A DNA stretch of 64,000 bases from Streptomyces sp. NBC_00620 (lineage in GTDB: Bacteria > Actinomycetota > Actinomycetes > Streptomycetales > Streptomycetaceae). The notes beneath the pieces were generated by a model. It had not been told where the DNA came from. It did not search any database and was given only the letters and a program-made list of their open reading frames with translations. The stretch spans positions 2,790,001 through 2,854,000 of the forward strand of contig NZ_JAPENY010000001.1 of the NCBI RefSeq assembly GCF_026341825.1. Reading direction: 5' to 3'. Below, one piece after another: positions 17,218 to 25,525 of this stretch (position 1 is its first letter; the number at the start of each line of letters is the position of its first letter). Made by a program: the position numbers and the translations under genes.

Positions 17218-18182
17218 GTGGGAAGTACCTGGTCACGGGTGGCGCGGGCTATGTCGGCAGCGTGGTCGCGCAGCACCTGATCGAGGCCGGACACGAGGTG
17301 ACCGTCCTCGACAACCTCTCGACCGGCTTCCGCGAGGGCGTCCCCGCCGGGGCGACTTTCGTCGAGGGCGACATCCGCGACGCCGCCAAGTGGCTGGACT
17401 CCTCGTACGACGCGGTCCTGCACTTCGCCGCCTCCTCCCAGGTCGGCGAGTCCGTCGTGAAGCCCGAGAAGTACTGGGACAACAACGTCGGCGGCACGAT
17501 GGCGCTGCTCGCCGCGATGCGCGAGGCGGGCGTCCGCAAGCTGGTCTTCTCGTCCACGGCCGCGACGTACGGCGAGCCGGAGGAGGTCCCGATCGTCGAG
17601 ACCGCGCGCACCTCCCCGACCAACCCCTACGGCGCCACCAAGCTCGCCGTCGACCACATGATCACGAGCGAGGCCAATGCCCACGGCCTCGGTGCGGTCT
17701 CGCTCCGCTACTTCAACGTGGCGGGCGCCTACGGCAGTTGCGGCGAGCGGCACGACCCCGAGTCGCACCTCATCCCGCTGGTGCTCCAGGTCGCGCAGGG
17801 CCGCCGCGAGGCGATCTCCGTCTTCGGCGACGACTACCCGACGCCGGACGGCACCTGCGTACGCGACTACATCCACGTCGCCGACCTGGCGGACGCGCAC
17901 CTGCTCGCCCTCACCGCCGCTCAGCCGGGCGAGCACCTGATCTGCAACCTCGGCAACGGCGAGGGCTTCTCCGTCCGCCAGGTGATCGAGACCGTCCGCC
18001 AGGTGACCGGGCACCCGATCCCCGAGGTCCTGGCCCCGCGCCGGGCCGGTGACCCGGCAGCGCTGGTCGCCTCGGCCGCGACCGCCCGCGAGCGGCTCGG
18101 CTGGAACCCGTCCCGCGCGGATCTCGCGGGGATCGTCGCGGACGCGTGGGCGTTCGCGCAGAACATCGCAAGGGAGCAGTAG
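17214..18182 (+). CDS. galE: UDP-glucose 4-epimerase
   Basis: 322 residues, full length. Extended SDR fold with NAD-binding [10 protein letters not shown] near the N-terminus, DNLSTG, the active-site Ser-Ser-Thr in FSSTAATYG, and the catalytic YxxxK in NPYGATKLA. It interconverts UDP-galactose and UDP-glucose. The four-base ATGA overlap with galT indicates translational coupling, and galK begins one base after its stop. In S. lividans a second constitutive promoter lies within the operon ahead of galE; I do not identify it here. Confidence 0.96.
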   Translation: MSGKYLVTGGAGYVGSVVAQHLIEAGHEVTVLDNLSTGFREGVPAGATFVEGDIRDAAKWLDSSYDAVLHFAASSQVGESVVKPEKYWDNNVGGTMALLAAMREAGVRKLVFSSTAATYGEPEEVPIVETARTSPTNPYGATKLAVDHMITSEANAHGLGAVSLRYFNVAGAYGSCGERHDPESHLIPLVLQVAQGRREAISVFGDDYPTPDGTCVRDYIHVADLADAHLLALTAAQPGEHLICNLGNGEGFSVRQVIETVRQVTGHPIPEVLAPRRAGDPAALVASAATARERLGWNPSRADLAGIVADAWAFAQNIAREQ

Positions 18183-19325
18183 GTGGGGGTTCGCGAGGGT
18201 TTCGAGGAGCTGTACGGGGCTGCCCCTGAGGGCGTCTGGGCGGCACCGGGCCGGGTCAACCTGATCGGCGAGTACACGGACTTCAACGAGGGTTTCGTGA
18301 TGCCGCTCGCGCTGCCGCACACAGCGGTGGCAGCGGTGTCGCGCCGCGACGACGGCGTGCTGCGGCTCCACTCGGCCGACATCGAGGGGCCCGTCGTCGA
18401 GCTCCACGTGGACGGGCTCGAGCCGCTCACGAACACCAGCTGGGCCGCGTACCCGGCGGGTGTGGTGTGGGCGCTGCGTGCGGCGGGGCATGCCGTGGCG
18501 GGTGCCGATGTGCACCTTGCCTCCACCGTCCCGACGGGCGCGGGTCTGTCCTCCTCGGCCGCGCTGGAGGTGGTGACGGCGCTGGCGCTGAACGACCTGT
18601 ACGAACTCGGCCTCACCCGTCCCGAGCTGGCCCGTATCGCCCAGCGCGCGGAGAACGACTTCGTCGGCGTGCCCTGCGGAATCATGGACCAGACGGCGTC
18701 CGCGTGCTGCACGGACGGGCACGCACTGCACCTCGACTGCCGCGACCTGACCATCCGCCAGGTTCCCTTCGACCTCGCGGCTCAGGGGCTTTCGCTGCTG
18801 GTCGTCGACACGCGCGTCAAGCATGCGCTGGGCGACGGGGCGTACGCCGAGCGGCGTGAGGGGTGTGAGGAGGGCGCGCGGGTGCTCGGGGTCTCGCATC
18901 TGCGGGATGTTGCGTACGAGGGGCTCGACGCGGCTCTCGCGCGGCTGTCCGACGAGCGTGTCCGCCGCTATGTGCGCCATGTCGTGTCCGACGACCACCG
19001 GGTGGAGCGGGTCATCGGGCTGCTGGACGCCGGTGACGTGCGGGGGATCGGGCCTGTTCTCACCGAGGGGCACGCGTCCCTGCGGGACGATCTGCGGATC
19101 TCCTGCGACGAGCTGGATCTCGTGGTCGCCACGGCCAACTCCGCCGGGGCGCTCGGCTCCCGTATGACGGGGGGCGGCTTCGGTGGTTCGGCGATCGTCC
19201 TCGTGGAGGCCGCGGACGTGGACACGGTCACCAAGGCGGTGACGGAGGCGTTCGCCGCCGCGGGCTTTACCCCGCCTCGGGTGTTCCCGGCGGTGCCGTC
19301 GGAGGGCGCCCGGCGTGTGAGCTGA
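18183..19325 (+). CDS. galK: Galactokinase
   Basis: 380 residues from GTG 18183. GHMP kinase with the galactokinase signature GRVNLIGEYTDFNEGFVMP near the N-terminus, the ATP loop PTGAGLSSSAALEV, and the C-terminal GGGFGGSAIVLVE. It phosphorylates galactose at C1, giving the GalT substrate. Third gene of the Leloir operon, starting one base after the galE stop. Transcription probably ends in the repeat element at 19333-19527. Confidence 0.96.
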   Translation: MGVREGFEELYGAAPEGVWAAPGRVNLIGEYTDFNEGFVMPLALPHTAVAAVSRRDDGVLRLHSADIEGPVVELHVDGLEPLTNTSWAAYPAGVVWALRAAGHAVAGADVHLASTVPTGAGLSSSAALEVVTALALNDLYELGLTRPELARIAQRAENDFVGVPCGIMDQTASACCTDGHALHLDCRDLTIRQVPFDLAAQGLSLLVVDTRVKHALGDGAYAERREGCEEGARVLGVSHLRDVAYEGLDAALARLSDERVRRYVRHVVSDDHRVERVIGLLDAGDVRGIGPVLTEGHASLRDDLRISCDELDLVVATANSAGALGSRMTGGGFGGSAIVLVEAADVDTVTKAVTEAFAAAGFTPPRVFPAVPSEGARRVS

Positions 19326-19332
19326 GGTTGGG

Positions 19333-19527
19333 TTTTCGCCCCCTCCGCCCCTTCCCATTCCCGTCACTTGGGGGCTCCGCCCCCAAACCCCCGCTCCTCA
19401 AACGCCGGAGGGGCTGAACACCTTCAGCCCGTCCGGCGTTTGAGGACGAGGCCGTTCAGGCCGATACGGGGGTCTGGGGGCGGAGCCCCCAGGAACAAGG
19501 GACGGGTAGGGGCGGAGGGGGCGAAAA
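19333..19527. repeat. Intergenic repeat, copy B; likely bidirectional terminator
   Basis: TTTTCGCCCCCTCCGCCCCT (19333-19352) is the exact complement of 19508-19527. Inside are a GGGGGCTCCGCCCCC hairpin (19370-19384), a second one (GGGGGCGGAGCCCCC) in the other half, and the core GTCCGGCGTTTGAGGACGAG at 19431-19450. An inverted pair around CAAACGCCGGAGGGGCTGAA links the halves. It sits between convergent galK and the GNAT gene. Confidence 0.85.
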
Positions 19528-19537
19528 ACCATTCCGG

Positions 19538-19993
19538 TCAGCCCAACCGCTTCGTCAGCGTGTACTCCGTGATCCCAGGTGGATAGTCGGGGATCACGCA
19601 CACCACCTCGTAGCCCTGCTTCTTGTAGAAGTCGGGGGCCTGGAAATCCCAGGTCTCCAGGCGGGCGGCACGGCAGCCGCGGTCCTCGCGGGCCAGACGC
19701 TCGCCCTCGGCGAGGAGCCGGGAGCCGAGACCGGTGCCGCGGTGGCGGGCGTCGACCCAGAGGTAGGTGACGTGCAGCCAGGTCGCCCAGGTGTGACCGA
19801 CAAGCCCGCCCGCGAGGGCACCGGCGGAGTCCAACGCCCAAATATGGAGCGGAAGTTCACGTTCACCCGGGGTCCCGCGCAGCGCGCGGAGCACGGGAGA
19901 CGCCGCCGTGTTGGCGTCCAGCAGCTGCCTGCGGAGCAGTTCGCGGCGTTCTTTGTCGACTCCTGTCTCAATACGAAACATACGGCTCACCAT
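19538..19993 (-). CDS. GNAT-family N-acetyltransferase
   Basis: 151 residues from ATG 19993 (MVSRMFRIETG); a second Met four codons later is possible. The acetyl-CoA site is in the canonical form: LWVDARHRGTGLGSRLLAEGERLARE (R/Q-x-x-G-x-G/A). It is followed by ARLETWDFQAPDFYKKQGYEVVC, the GNAT motif B. The acyl acceptor is unknown. It is divergent from the second LuxR regulator, with a 259-bp spacer that holds a TTACTCTGTGAACAG stretch but no clear operator. Confidence 0.88.
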   Translation of the reverse strand: MVSRMFRIETGVDKERRELLRRQLLDANTAASPVLRALRGTPGERELPLHIWALDSAGALAGGLVGHTWATWLHVTYLWVDARHRGTGLGSRLLAEGERLAREDRGCRAARLETWDFQAPDFYKKQGYEVVCVIPDYPPGITEYTLTKRLG

Positions 19994-20252
19994 AAACGGG
20001 CCTGGCCAATCAGTTCTGTGAATTGCCTTCCCCTCCCTGCCCCCGGCCTTACTCTGTGAACAGTGCCGGTGGGGGCCGGTGCTGATCAGGGGGCGAGACA
20101 GTCGGGTACGACGCCCGAAGTGGGGGTAGCAGTTACGGCACGGCGGCGGCCGTGCGGCTGCGGCACCCCGCCTTCCGGGGTCGCACATGCGGCTTCGGGA
20201 TCATTTCGGGCGCCGTACCCGCACCGGTCGTCCCCCGACAGTGGGGGTTTCA

Positions 20253-21020
20253 GTGGTTCGCATCCGAGTACTGGTCGTCGACGACCACCGCATCTTCGCC
20301 GAGTCGCTCGCAGCCGCCCTCGCGGCCGAGCCCGACGTCGACGTGTCCGCCGCGGGCAGCGGTCCCGCCGCGCTGCGCTGCCTGGAGCGGGCGGCGGCGG
20401 AAGGCCGCAGATTCGACGTACTGCTCGTCGACGCGGACCTGGGCGGCAACGTGCCCGGTATGCGTCCGGCCGTGCCCGTCCAGGAGAGCAACGAGGACGG
20501 GCTCGTGGACGGGATCTCGCTCGTCGCGGGTGTCCGGTCAGGCCAGCCGTCCGTACGGACCGTCGTGCTCGCCGAGAAGGACGATCCGCGCCGGGCCGCG
20601 CTCGCCCTGCAGGCCGGAGCCTCGGGCTGGGTCGCCAAGGACTGTTCACTGTCGCGGCTGCTCACCGTCATACGAGGTGTGCTGCGCGACGAGACCCATC
20701 TTCCGCCCGCCCTGCTCACCGGGGTGCTGCGCGAACTCACCGCCGCCCGCAAGCACCGCACCGAGAGCGAGCGGCTCGTCGAGTCGCTCACGCCGAGGGA
20801 GCGGGAAGTACTGCGGTGCATGGTCGCCGGGCTGGGGCGGAAAGCCGTGGCCGAGAGGCTCTTCCTCTCCCCGCACACCGTCCGTACCCATATGCAGAAC
20901 GTGCTCGGGAAGTTGGGCGTGCACTCCACCCTCGCCGCCGTCGCGCTCGCCCGCCGTGCGGGGGTCGGGCCCGTCGACCTAACCGGGGATGTTGTCGAAC
21001 GGGGCGGTCAACTGGCGTAG
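20253..21020 (+). CDS. LuxR/NarL-family response regulator with receiver insertion
   Basis: 255 residues from GTG 20253, with GGGGG about five bases upstream. The receiver has D10-D11 and the phosphoacceptor Asp60 (FDVLLVDADLGG). After it, about 30 extra residues (NVPGMRPAVPVQESNEDG...) lengthen the beta3-alpha3 region relative to normal receivers. GASGWVAKD supplies the conserved Lys. The HTH is LTPREREVLRCM ... SPHTVRTHMQNVLGKLGV. No sensor kinase is adjacent. The 3' end overlaps the convergent MarR gene by 42 bp (20979-21020), an antisense overlap of both coding sequences. Confidence 0.88.
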   Translation: MVRIRVLVVDDHRIFAESLAAALAAEPDVDVSAAGSGPAALRCLERAAAEGRRFDVLLVDADLGGNVPGMRPAVPVQESNEDGLVDGISLVAGVRSGQPSVRTVVLAEKDDPRRAALALQAGASGWVAKDCSLSRLLTVIRGVLRDETHLPPALLTGVLRELTAARKHRTESERLVESLTPREREVLRCMVAGLGRKAVAERLFLSPHTVRTHMQNVLGKLGVHSTLAAVALARRAGVGPVDLTGDVVERGGQLA

Positions 21021-21476
21021 CAGGCCCGCGAGTTCTCCGCGCTGAGCCCTGCTCAGTTCCGCCAGGATCGCGCGCTCCTGCTCCAGCAGGCCCGCCAGCG
21101 CCTGGTCGGCGCGGTCGCGGCCCTCGTCCGTCAGGCGTACCAGCACGCCCCGGCGGTCGCTCGGGTCGGGGAGCCGCTCCACCAGGTCCTTCTTCGTCAG
21201 CCGGTCGATGCGGTTGGTCATCGTGCCGGAGGTGACGAGGGTCTGTGTGAGCAGTTGGCCGGGGGAGAGCTGGTAGGGACTCCCGGCGCGCCTGAGTGCG
21301 GTCAGGACGTCGAACTCCCAGGGCTCCAGGCTGTGCTCGGAGAACGCCAGCCGACGCGCGCGGTCCAGATGCCGCGCCAGCCTGCTCACCCGGCTGAGCA
21401 CCTCGAGTGGTTCCACGTCGAGGTCAGGGCGCTCCCGGCGCCATGCTGCGACCAGCCGATCGACCTCGTCCTCCAT
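20979..21476 (-). CDS. tamR: MarR-family regulator, TamR-like
   Basis: 165 residues from ATG 21476. Winged-helix MarR core: LEPWEFDVLTALRRAG, GQLLTQTLVTSGTMTNRIDRLTKKDLVERLPDPSDRRGVLVRLTDEG (split by the wing), then a C-terminal dimer helix. It is divergent from a trans-aconitate methyltransferase gene, the arrangement known for S. coelicolor TamR. That regulator binds trans-aconitate and related tricarboxylates and controls tam and aconitase. The spacer contains a perfect 14-base palindrome that fits its operator. Identity as TamR is inferred from context and motif. Confidence 0.85.
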   Translation of the reverse strand: MEDEVDRLVAAWRRERPDLDVEPLEVLSRVSRLARHLDRARRLAFSEHSLEPWEFDVLTALRRAGSPYQLSPGQLLTQTLVTSGTMTNRIDRLTKKDLVERLPDPSDRRGVLVRLTDEGRDRADQALAGLLEQERAILAELSRAQRGELAGLLRQLTAPFDNIPG

Positions 21477-21511
21477 GACGATCAGTGTAGTGGTTGTGTC
21501 GACATGAAGTC

Positions 21512-21525
21512 TCTTGACGTCAAGA
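21512..21525. promoter_or_regulatory. Candidate TamR operator
   Basis: TCTTGACGTCAAGA is a perfect 14-base palindrome in the 116-bp tamR-tam spacer. The CTTGAxxTCAAG form matches what is known for MarR/TamR sites. It could also carry a -35 like TTGACG for the tamR or tam promoter, so bound TamR would block both. Confidence 0.75.
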
Positions 21526-21592
21526 TACTTTGGGTGTGAGGGTGAAGGCCTGCCCGAATGATCCCCAACGGTGACTTCCTGGAGGCCCGTCC

Positions 21593-22399
21593 ATGCCCGC
21601 CACCACCCCCACCTGGGACCCGAGCCAGTACCTCCGCCACGCGGACCACCGCGCCCGCCCCTTCGCCGACCTCCTCGCCCGCGTCCCCGCACTGCCCCGC
21701 GACCCCGCCCGCATCGCCGACCTCGGCTGCGGACCCGGCAACGTCACGGCCCTGCTCGCCGAACGCTGGCCCGCCGCGCACATCACCGGCTACGACAACT
21801 CCCCGGAGATGCTGGCCAGGGCCGAGCCGCTGGCCGGTCCCACCTCCGGCGGCGGCCGCCTCGACTTCGCCCCCGGTGACGCCCGGACCTGGACGCCCTC
21901 GGACCCGTACGACCTGATCATCAGCAACGCGACCCTCCAGTGGGTCCCCGGGCACACCGACTCCTTCCCCGCCTGGGTGCGGGGCCTGGCGCCCGGCGGC
22001 ACCTTCGCCTTCCAGGTCCCCGGCAACTTCGACGCCCCCAGCCACCGGCTGATGCGCGAACTCGCCCACTCCGCCCGCTGGAAGGACCGCCTGGCCGACG
22101 CCCTGCGCCACGACGACGCGGTGCACACCCCGGCCGCCTACCTCGGACACCTCACCGCCCTCGGTTGCGAGACCGACGTCTGGGAGACGACGTACCTCCA
22201 TCTCCTGGACGGCGAGGACCCGGTCCTGGACTGGGTGAAGGGGACGGGGCTGCGGCCCGTCCTCACCGAACTGGGCGCGGACGCGGGCGCCTTCGTCGAC
22301 GAGTACCGGGCCGCACTGCGCGAGGCCTATCCGGCCACGGAACACGGCACGATGTTCCCGTTCCGCCGCATCTTCGCGGTGGCGAGGCGCGCCGCCTGA
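21593..22399 (+). CDS. tam: trans-aconitate 2-methyltransferase
   Basis: 268 residues. The N-terminus (TWDPSQYLRHADHRARPFADLLARV) is characteristic of Tam. The SAM site is IADLGCGPGNVTALLAERW, followed by ITGYDNSPEML, and GDARTWTP with ISNATLQWVPGH. The enzyme methylates trans-aconitate, a spontaneous isomer of cis-aconitate that inhibits aconitase, and so relieves the TCA cycle. It is divergent from tamR with a shared operator. ATG 21593 is preceded by GGAGG. Confidence 0.9.
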   Translation: MPATTPTWDPSQYLRHADHRARPFADLLARVPALPRDPARIADLGCGPGNVTALLAERWPAAHITGYDNSPEMLARAEPLAGPTSGGGRLDFAPGDARTWTPSDPYDLIISNATLQWVPGHTDSFPAWVRGLAPGGTFAFQVPGNFDAPSHRLMRELAHSARWKDRLADALRHDDAVHTPAAYLGHLTALGCETDVWETTYLHLLDGEDPVLDWVKGTGLRPVLTELGADAGAFVDEYRAALREAYPATEHGTMFPFRRIFAVARRAA

Positions 22400-22520
22400 C
22401 GCTCGGGGCGCGCGGTGCCGCGACGAGCTGTCGATGCTGTCGATGTTGTGCACATTATTGACCGCCGTCATTCAGGCGCCTATCTTCGCGGTGTCCTTCC
22501 CCCGGTCAAGGGAGACCGCG

Positions 22521-23906
22521 ATGCCTTCGTCCCCAACCGATTTCCCGCCCGCTTCACATCCCCCGCGAACCCCCGAATCCGTCCGGCAGCTGCGACGCGT
22601 CGCGCTGTCCGGACTCCTCGGTACCGCCGTGGAGTTCTACGACTTCCTCGTCTACGGAACGGTCGCCGCCCTCGTCTTCGGCGAGCTGTTCTTCCCCGGT
22701 GCCGACCCCGCCGTCGGCACCATCGCGGCCTTCGGCACCTTCGCCGCCGGCTATGTCGCCCGGCCGCTCGGCGGCATCCTGTTCGGTCACTTCGGGGACC
22801 GGCTCGGCCGCAAGTCCATGCTGTTGCTGACCATGGGACTGATGGGCGGCGCCAGTTTCCTGATCGGGGTGCTGCCCACGTACGACACCGTCGGCGTCTG
22901 GGCACCCGTGCTGCTGATCACGCTGCGCGTCGTGCAGGGCCTCGCCATCGGCGGGGAATGGGGCGGCGCCACCCTGATGGTCGTCGAGCACGCCGGAGAG
23001 CGGCGGCGCGGACTCTGGTCCAGCTTCACGCAGATGGGAGCCCCGCTCGGCTCGCTGCTGTCGTCGGCCGTGGTCACCCTCGTCGTCACACTCCCCAAGG
23101 ACGAGTTCGCCGCCTGGGGCTGGCGGGTGCCGTTCCTGCTGAGCGTGGTCCTGCTCGCGGTCGGCTTCTTCGTACGGCTGAAGGTGGTCGAGAGCCCGCT
23201 GTTCACCGAGGTGAAGAAGGAGCGCACGGAGGCCCGGCTGCCGGTCGTCGAGGTGCTGCGGCGTCCGCGGGCACTGCTGCTCGCCTGCTGCGTCGGCATC
23301 GGCGCCTTCACCGCCCAGTCGCTGCTGACCAGCTACATGATCGCGTACGCCACCGGCATCGGCTACGCCCGCTCGCAGGTGCTGACGGCGCTCACCGTCT
23401 CCGCGTGCGTCGCACTCGTCGTACTGCCCTGCGCCTCCGCGCTGTCCGACCGGATCGGGCGCCGCCCGGTGGTCCTCACCGGTGCCGTCGCCTCCGCCGC
23501 GCTGGCCTTCCCCGTGCTCGCGCTGGTCGACTCGAAGTCCCCGGGGCTGCTGATCCTGGCCGTCGCCCTCGGCCACGGCGTCGCCCAGTCCATGATGTAC
23601 GGCCCGCTCGGGGCGCTGCTCACCGAGATGTTCGGCACCCGGGTCCGCTACACCGGCGCCTCACTCGGCTACCAGCTGGCCACTCTGGTCGGTGCCGGGT
23701 TCTCGCCGCTGATCGCGGGCAGCCTGGTCGCCGCGGACGGCGGCGGCAGTACGCCGGTCGCACTGCTGCTGTGCGGCGGCGCCACCGTCACCGCCCTGAC
23801 CGTCTGGTTCCTGCGCGAGACCCACCGGGATTCGCTGACCGAGGGCGGCACCCCCGCCACCGCGGCGGAGAGGGAGCAAGTCGCCTCGACGTTCAGTGAC
23901 CGGTGA
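22521..23906 (+). CDS. MFS transporter, metabolite:H+ symporter (MHS/ShiA-like) family
   Basis: 461 residues from ATG 22521 with AAGGGAG about seven bases upstream. Twelve predicted membrane segments. The MHS signature near TM1 is LSGLLGTAVEFYDFLVYG, and the loop 2-3 motif is GHFGDRLGRKSMLL. RVVQGLAIGGEWGGA and SDRIGRRPV in the second half are also typical. Members import small carboxylates such as shikimate, alpha-ketoglutarate, citrate or betaine with protons. It follows tam but has its own ribosome site 121 bp on, so any link to tricarboxylate metabolism is only suggestive. A strong terminator follows. Confidence 0.9.
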   Translation: MPSSPTDFPPASHPPRTPESVRQLRRVALSGLLGTAVEFYDFLVYGTVAALVFGELFFPGADPAVGTIAAFGTFAAGYVARPLGGILFGHFGDRLGRKSMLLLTMGLMGGASFLIGVLPTYDTVGVWAPVLLITLRVVQGLAIGGEWGGATLMVVEHAGERRRGLWSSFTQMGAPLGSLLSSAVVTLVVTLPKDEFAAWGWRVPFLLSVVLLAVGFFVRLKVVESPLFTEVKKERTEARLPVVEVLRRPRALLLACCVGIGAFTAQSLLTSYMIAYATGIGYARSQVLTALTVSACVALVVLPCASALSDRIGRRPVVLTGAVASAALAFPVLALVDSKSPGLLILAVALGHGVAQSMMYGPLGALLTEMFGTRVRYTGASLGYQLATLVGAGFSPLIAGSLVAADGGGSTPVALLLCGGATVTALTVWFLRETHRDSLTEGGTPATAAEREQVASTFSDR

Positions 23907-23913
23907 CCTCGTA

Positions 23914-23939
23914 CCGCCCGCCGGACCTCCGGCGGGCGG
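23914..23939 (+). terminator. Terminator after the MFS gene
   Basis: CCGCCCGCCGG (23914-23924) pairs perfectly with CCGGCGGGCGG (23929-23939) around ACCT. Its place between the MFS stop and GTG 23956 argues that the PaaX-like gene has its own promoter and does not begin at the overlapping GTG 23896. Confidence 0.75.
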
Positions 23940-23955
23940 TCGTACGCTTACCTCC

Positions 23956-24816
23956 GTGGAGGACGACAACCCGGTCGAGCCGGTGGACGCGCCGGACGGC
24001 ACGCAACTGCGCCCCCAGTCACTCGTACTCGCCTTCTTCGGCAACCACGTGCTCGACGAGGGCGACCTGTGCGTCTACTCGGGCAGCATCATCGACGTGC
24101 TCGCCCGGGCGGGGACGGGGGAGCAGGCCGTGCGCTCCACCCTGACCCGCATGGTCAACCGAGGACTGCTGCTGCGCCAGCGCGAGGGCCGCAAGATGTT
24201 CTTCGGGCTCACCCCGCAGGCGGCGCGGATCCTGCGGGACGGCGGCCGGCGGATCTGGCGGGACGGCGCGGTCAACGAGGACTGGGACGGCACCTGGACT
24301 TTGCTGGGTTTCTCCCTGCCCGAGTCCTGGCAGCGCCAGCGCCACGATCTGCGCTCCCAGCTCAGCTGGTCGGGGTTCGGCGCCCTCTACAGCGGACTGT
24401 GGGTCGCGCCGGGCCGGGTCGACGTCCACTCAATCGTCTCCGAGCTCGGCCTCGCCGCCCACGTCAAGGTCTTCCACGCCCAGGCGGACCAGGCCACCGA
24501 CATCGGTCTGATGATCCGCGAGAGCTGGGACCTGGAGTCCATCGCCGCACGGTACGTCGCCTTCGACAAGCGCTGGACGGCCGACCAGGACGCCGGCTCC
24601 GGCTCCCGAGACCCGGTCACGGCCCGGCTTCGGCTGGTCGGCGAATGGCTGCGGATCATCCGTACGGATCCCAGGCTCCCGGTCCAGCACCTGCCGCCCG
24701 GCTGGCCGGCCCGGCAGGCCCAGGAGACCTTCCGGCGCGTCGCCGAGGAGACCGCCGAGTCCGCGGACCGGCTGGCGCGGGAGCTGCTGGAGACCACGCC
24801 GCTTCGGGACGCGTAG
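23956..24816 (+). CDS. PaaX-family transcriptional regulator
   Basis: 286 residues. The start GTG 23956 (MEDDNPVEP) has no ribosome site, but TACGCTTACCT just upstream could be a -10 region for a leaderless mRNA. An earlier GTG at 23896 would read through the MFS terminator. The N-terminal winged helix is RPQSLVLAFFGNHVLD ... VRSTLTRMVNRGLLLRQREGR with FFGLTP as the wing. The central WTLLGFSLPES and LYSGLWVAPG blocks are typical PaaX. PaaX represses phenylacetate catabolism in other bacteria, but no paa genes are here, so the target is unknown. Confidence 0.85.
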   Translation: MEDDNPVEPVDAPDGTQLRPQSLVLAFFGNHVLDEGDLCVYSGSIIDVLARAGTGEQAVRSTLTRMVNRGLLLRQREGRKMFFGLTPQAARILRDGGRRIWRDGAVNEDWDGTWTLLGFSLPESWQRQRHDLRSQLSWSGFGALYSGLWVAPGRVDVHSIVSELGLAAHVKVFHAQADQATDIGLMIRESWDLESIAARYVAFDKRWTADQDAGSGSRDPVTARLRLVGEWLRIIRTDPRLPVQHLPPGWPARQAQETFRRVAEETAESADRLARELLETTPLRDA

Positions 24817-24844
24817 GAACCTCCCTCTTGCCGAGGCGGGCTCG

Positions 24845-25525
24845 TCAGGCCTTGCGGTGGCCTATCAGCCGGGGTTTCGCCTCCAGGCCGTCCAGGCCGT
24901 GCCAGGCGAGATTCACCAGATGGGCCGCCACTTCCGACTTCTTGGGGCGGCGGACGTCCAGCCACCACTGGCCGGTCAGGGCCACCATGCCGACCAGGGC
25001 CTGGGCGTACAGGGGGGCGAGCTTGGGGTCGAAGCCGCGGCTCTTGAACTCGCGGCCCAGGATGTCTTCGACCTGCGTCGCGATGTCCGAGATCAGGGAG
25101 GCGAAGGAGCCCGTGGACTGGGGGATCGGGGAGTCGCGGACCAGGATGCGGAAGCCGTCCGTGTACTCCTCGATGTAGTCGAGGAGCGCGAACGCCGCCT
25201 GTTCGCACAGTTCACGGGGGTGGCCCGCCGTCAGGGAGCTGGTCACCATGTCGAGGAGGCGGCGCATCTCGCGGTCCACCACCACCGCGTACAGGCCCTC
25301 CTTGCCACCGAAGTGCTCGTAGACCACCGGTTTGGAGACGCCGGCCTTCGCCGCGATCTCCTCCACCGAGGTGCCCTCGAAACCCTTGGCCGCGAAGAGG
25401 GTGCGGCCGATCTCCAGCAGCTGCTGACGGCGCTCGGCGCCGGTCATGCGGGTGCGGCGAGCGCGCCGCGGTTTTTCATTGCTGCTCGGGGTGCTGCTGG
25501 AGTCGGTCGCCACGCCGTCAATCAT
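24845..25525 (-). CDS. TetR-family regulator coupled to the desaturase
   Basis: 226 residues from ATG 25525 (MIDGVATDSSS). The HTH is in RRQQLLEIGRTLFAAKGFEGTSVEEIAAKAGVSKPVVYEHFGGKEGLY (about residues 29-75, quoted in part by its core AAKAGVSKPVVYEHFGGK). The C-terminal ligand domain is all helical. Its start codon overlaps the desaturase stop (ATGA, 25522-25525), so the two are one transcript and translationally coupled. This suggests feedback control of the desaturase by a regulator sensing acyl-CoA, as in other actinobacterial fatty-acid TetR proteins. That role is an inference. Candidate palindromes lie upstream of the desaturase. Confidence 0.88.
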   Translation of the reverse strand: MIDGVATDSSSTPSSNEKPRRARRTRMTGAERRQQLLEIGRTLFAAKGFEGTSVEEIAAKAGVSKPVVYEHFGGKEGLYAVVVDREMRRLLDMVTSSLTAGHPRELCEQAAFALLDYIEEYTDGFRILVRDSPIPQSTGSFASLISDIATQVEDILGREFKSRGFDPKLAPLYAQALVGMVALTGQWWLDVRRPKKSEVAAHLVNLAWHGLDGLEAKPRLIGHRKA

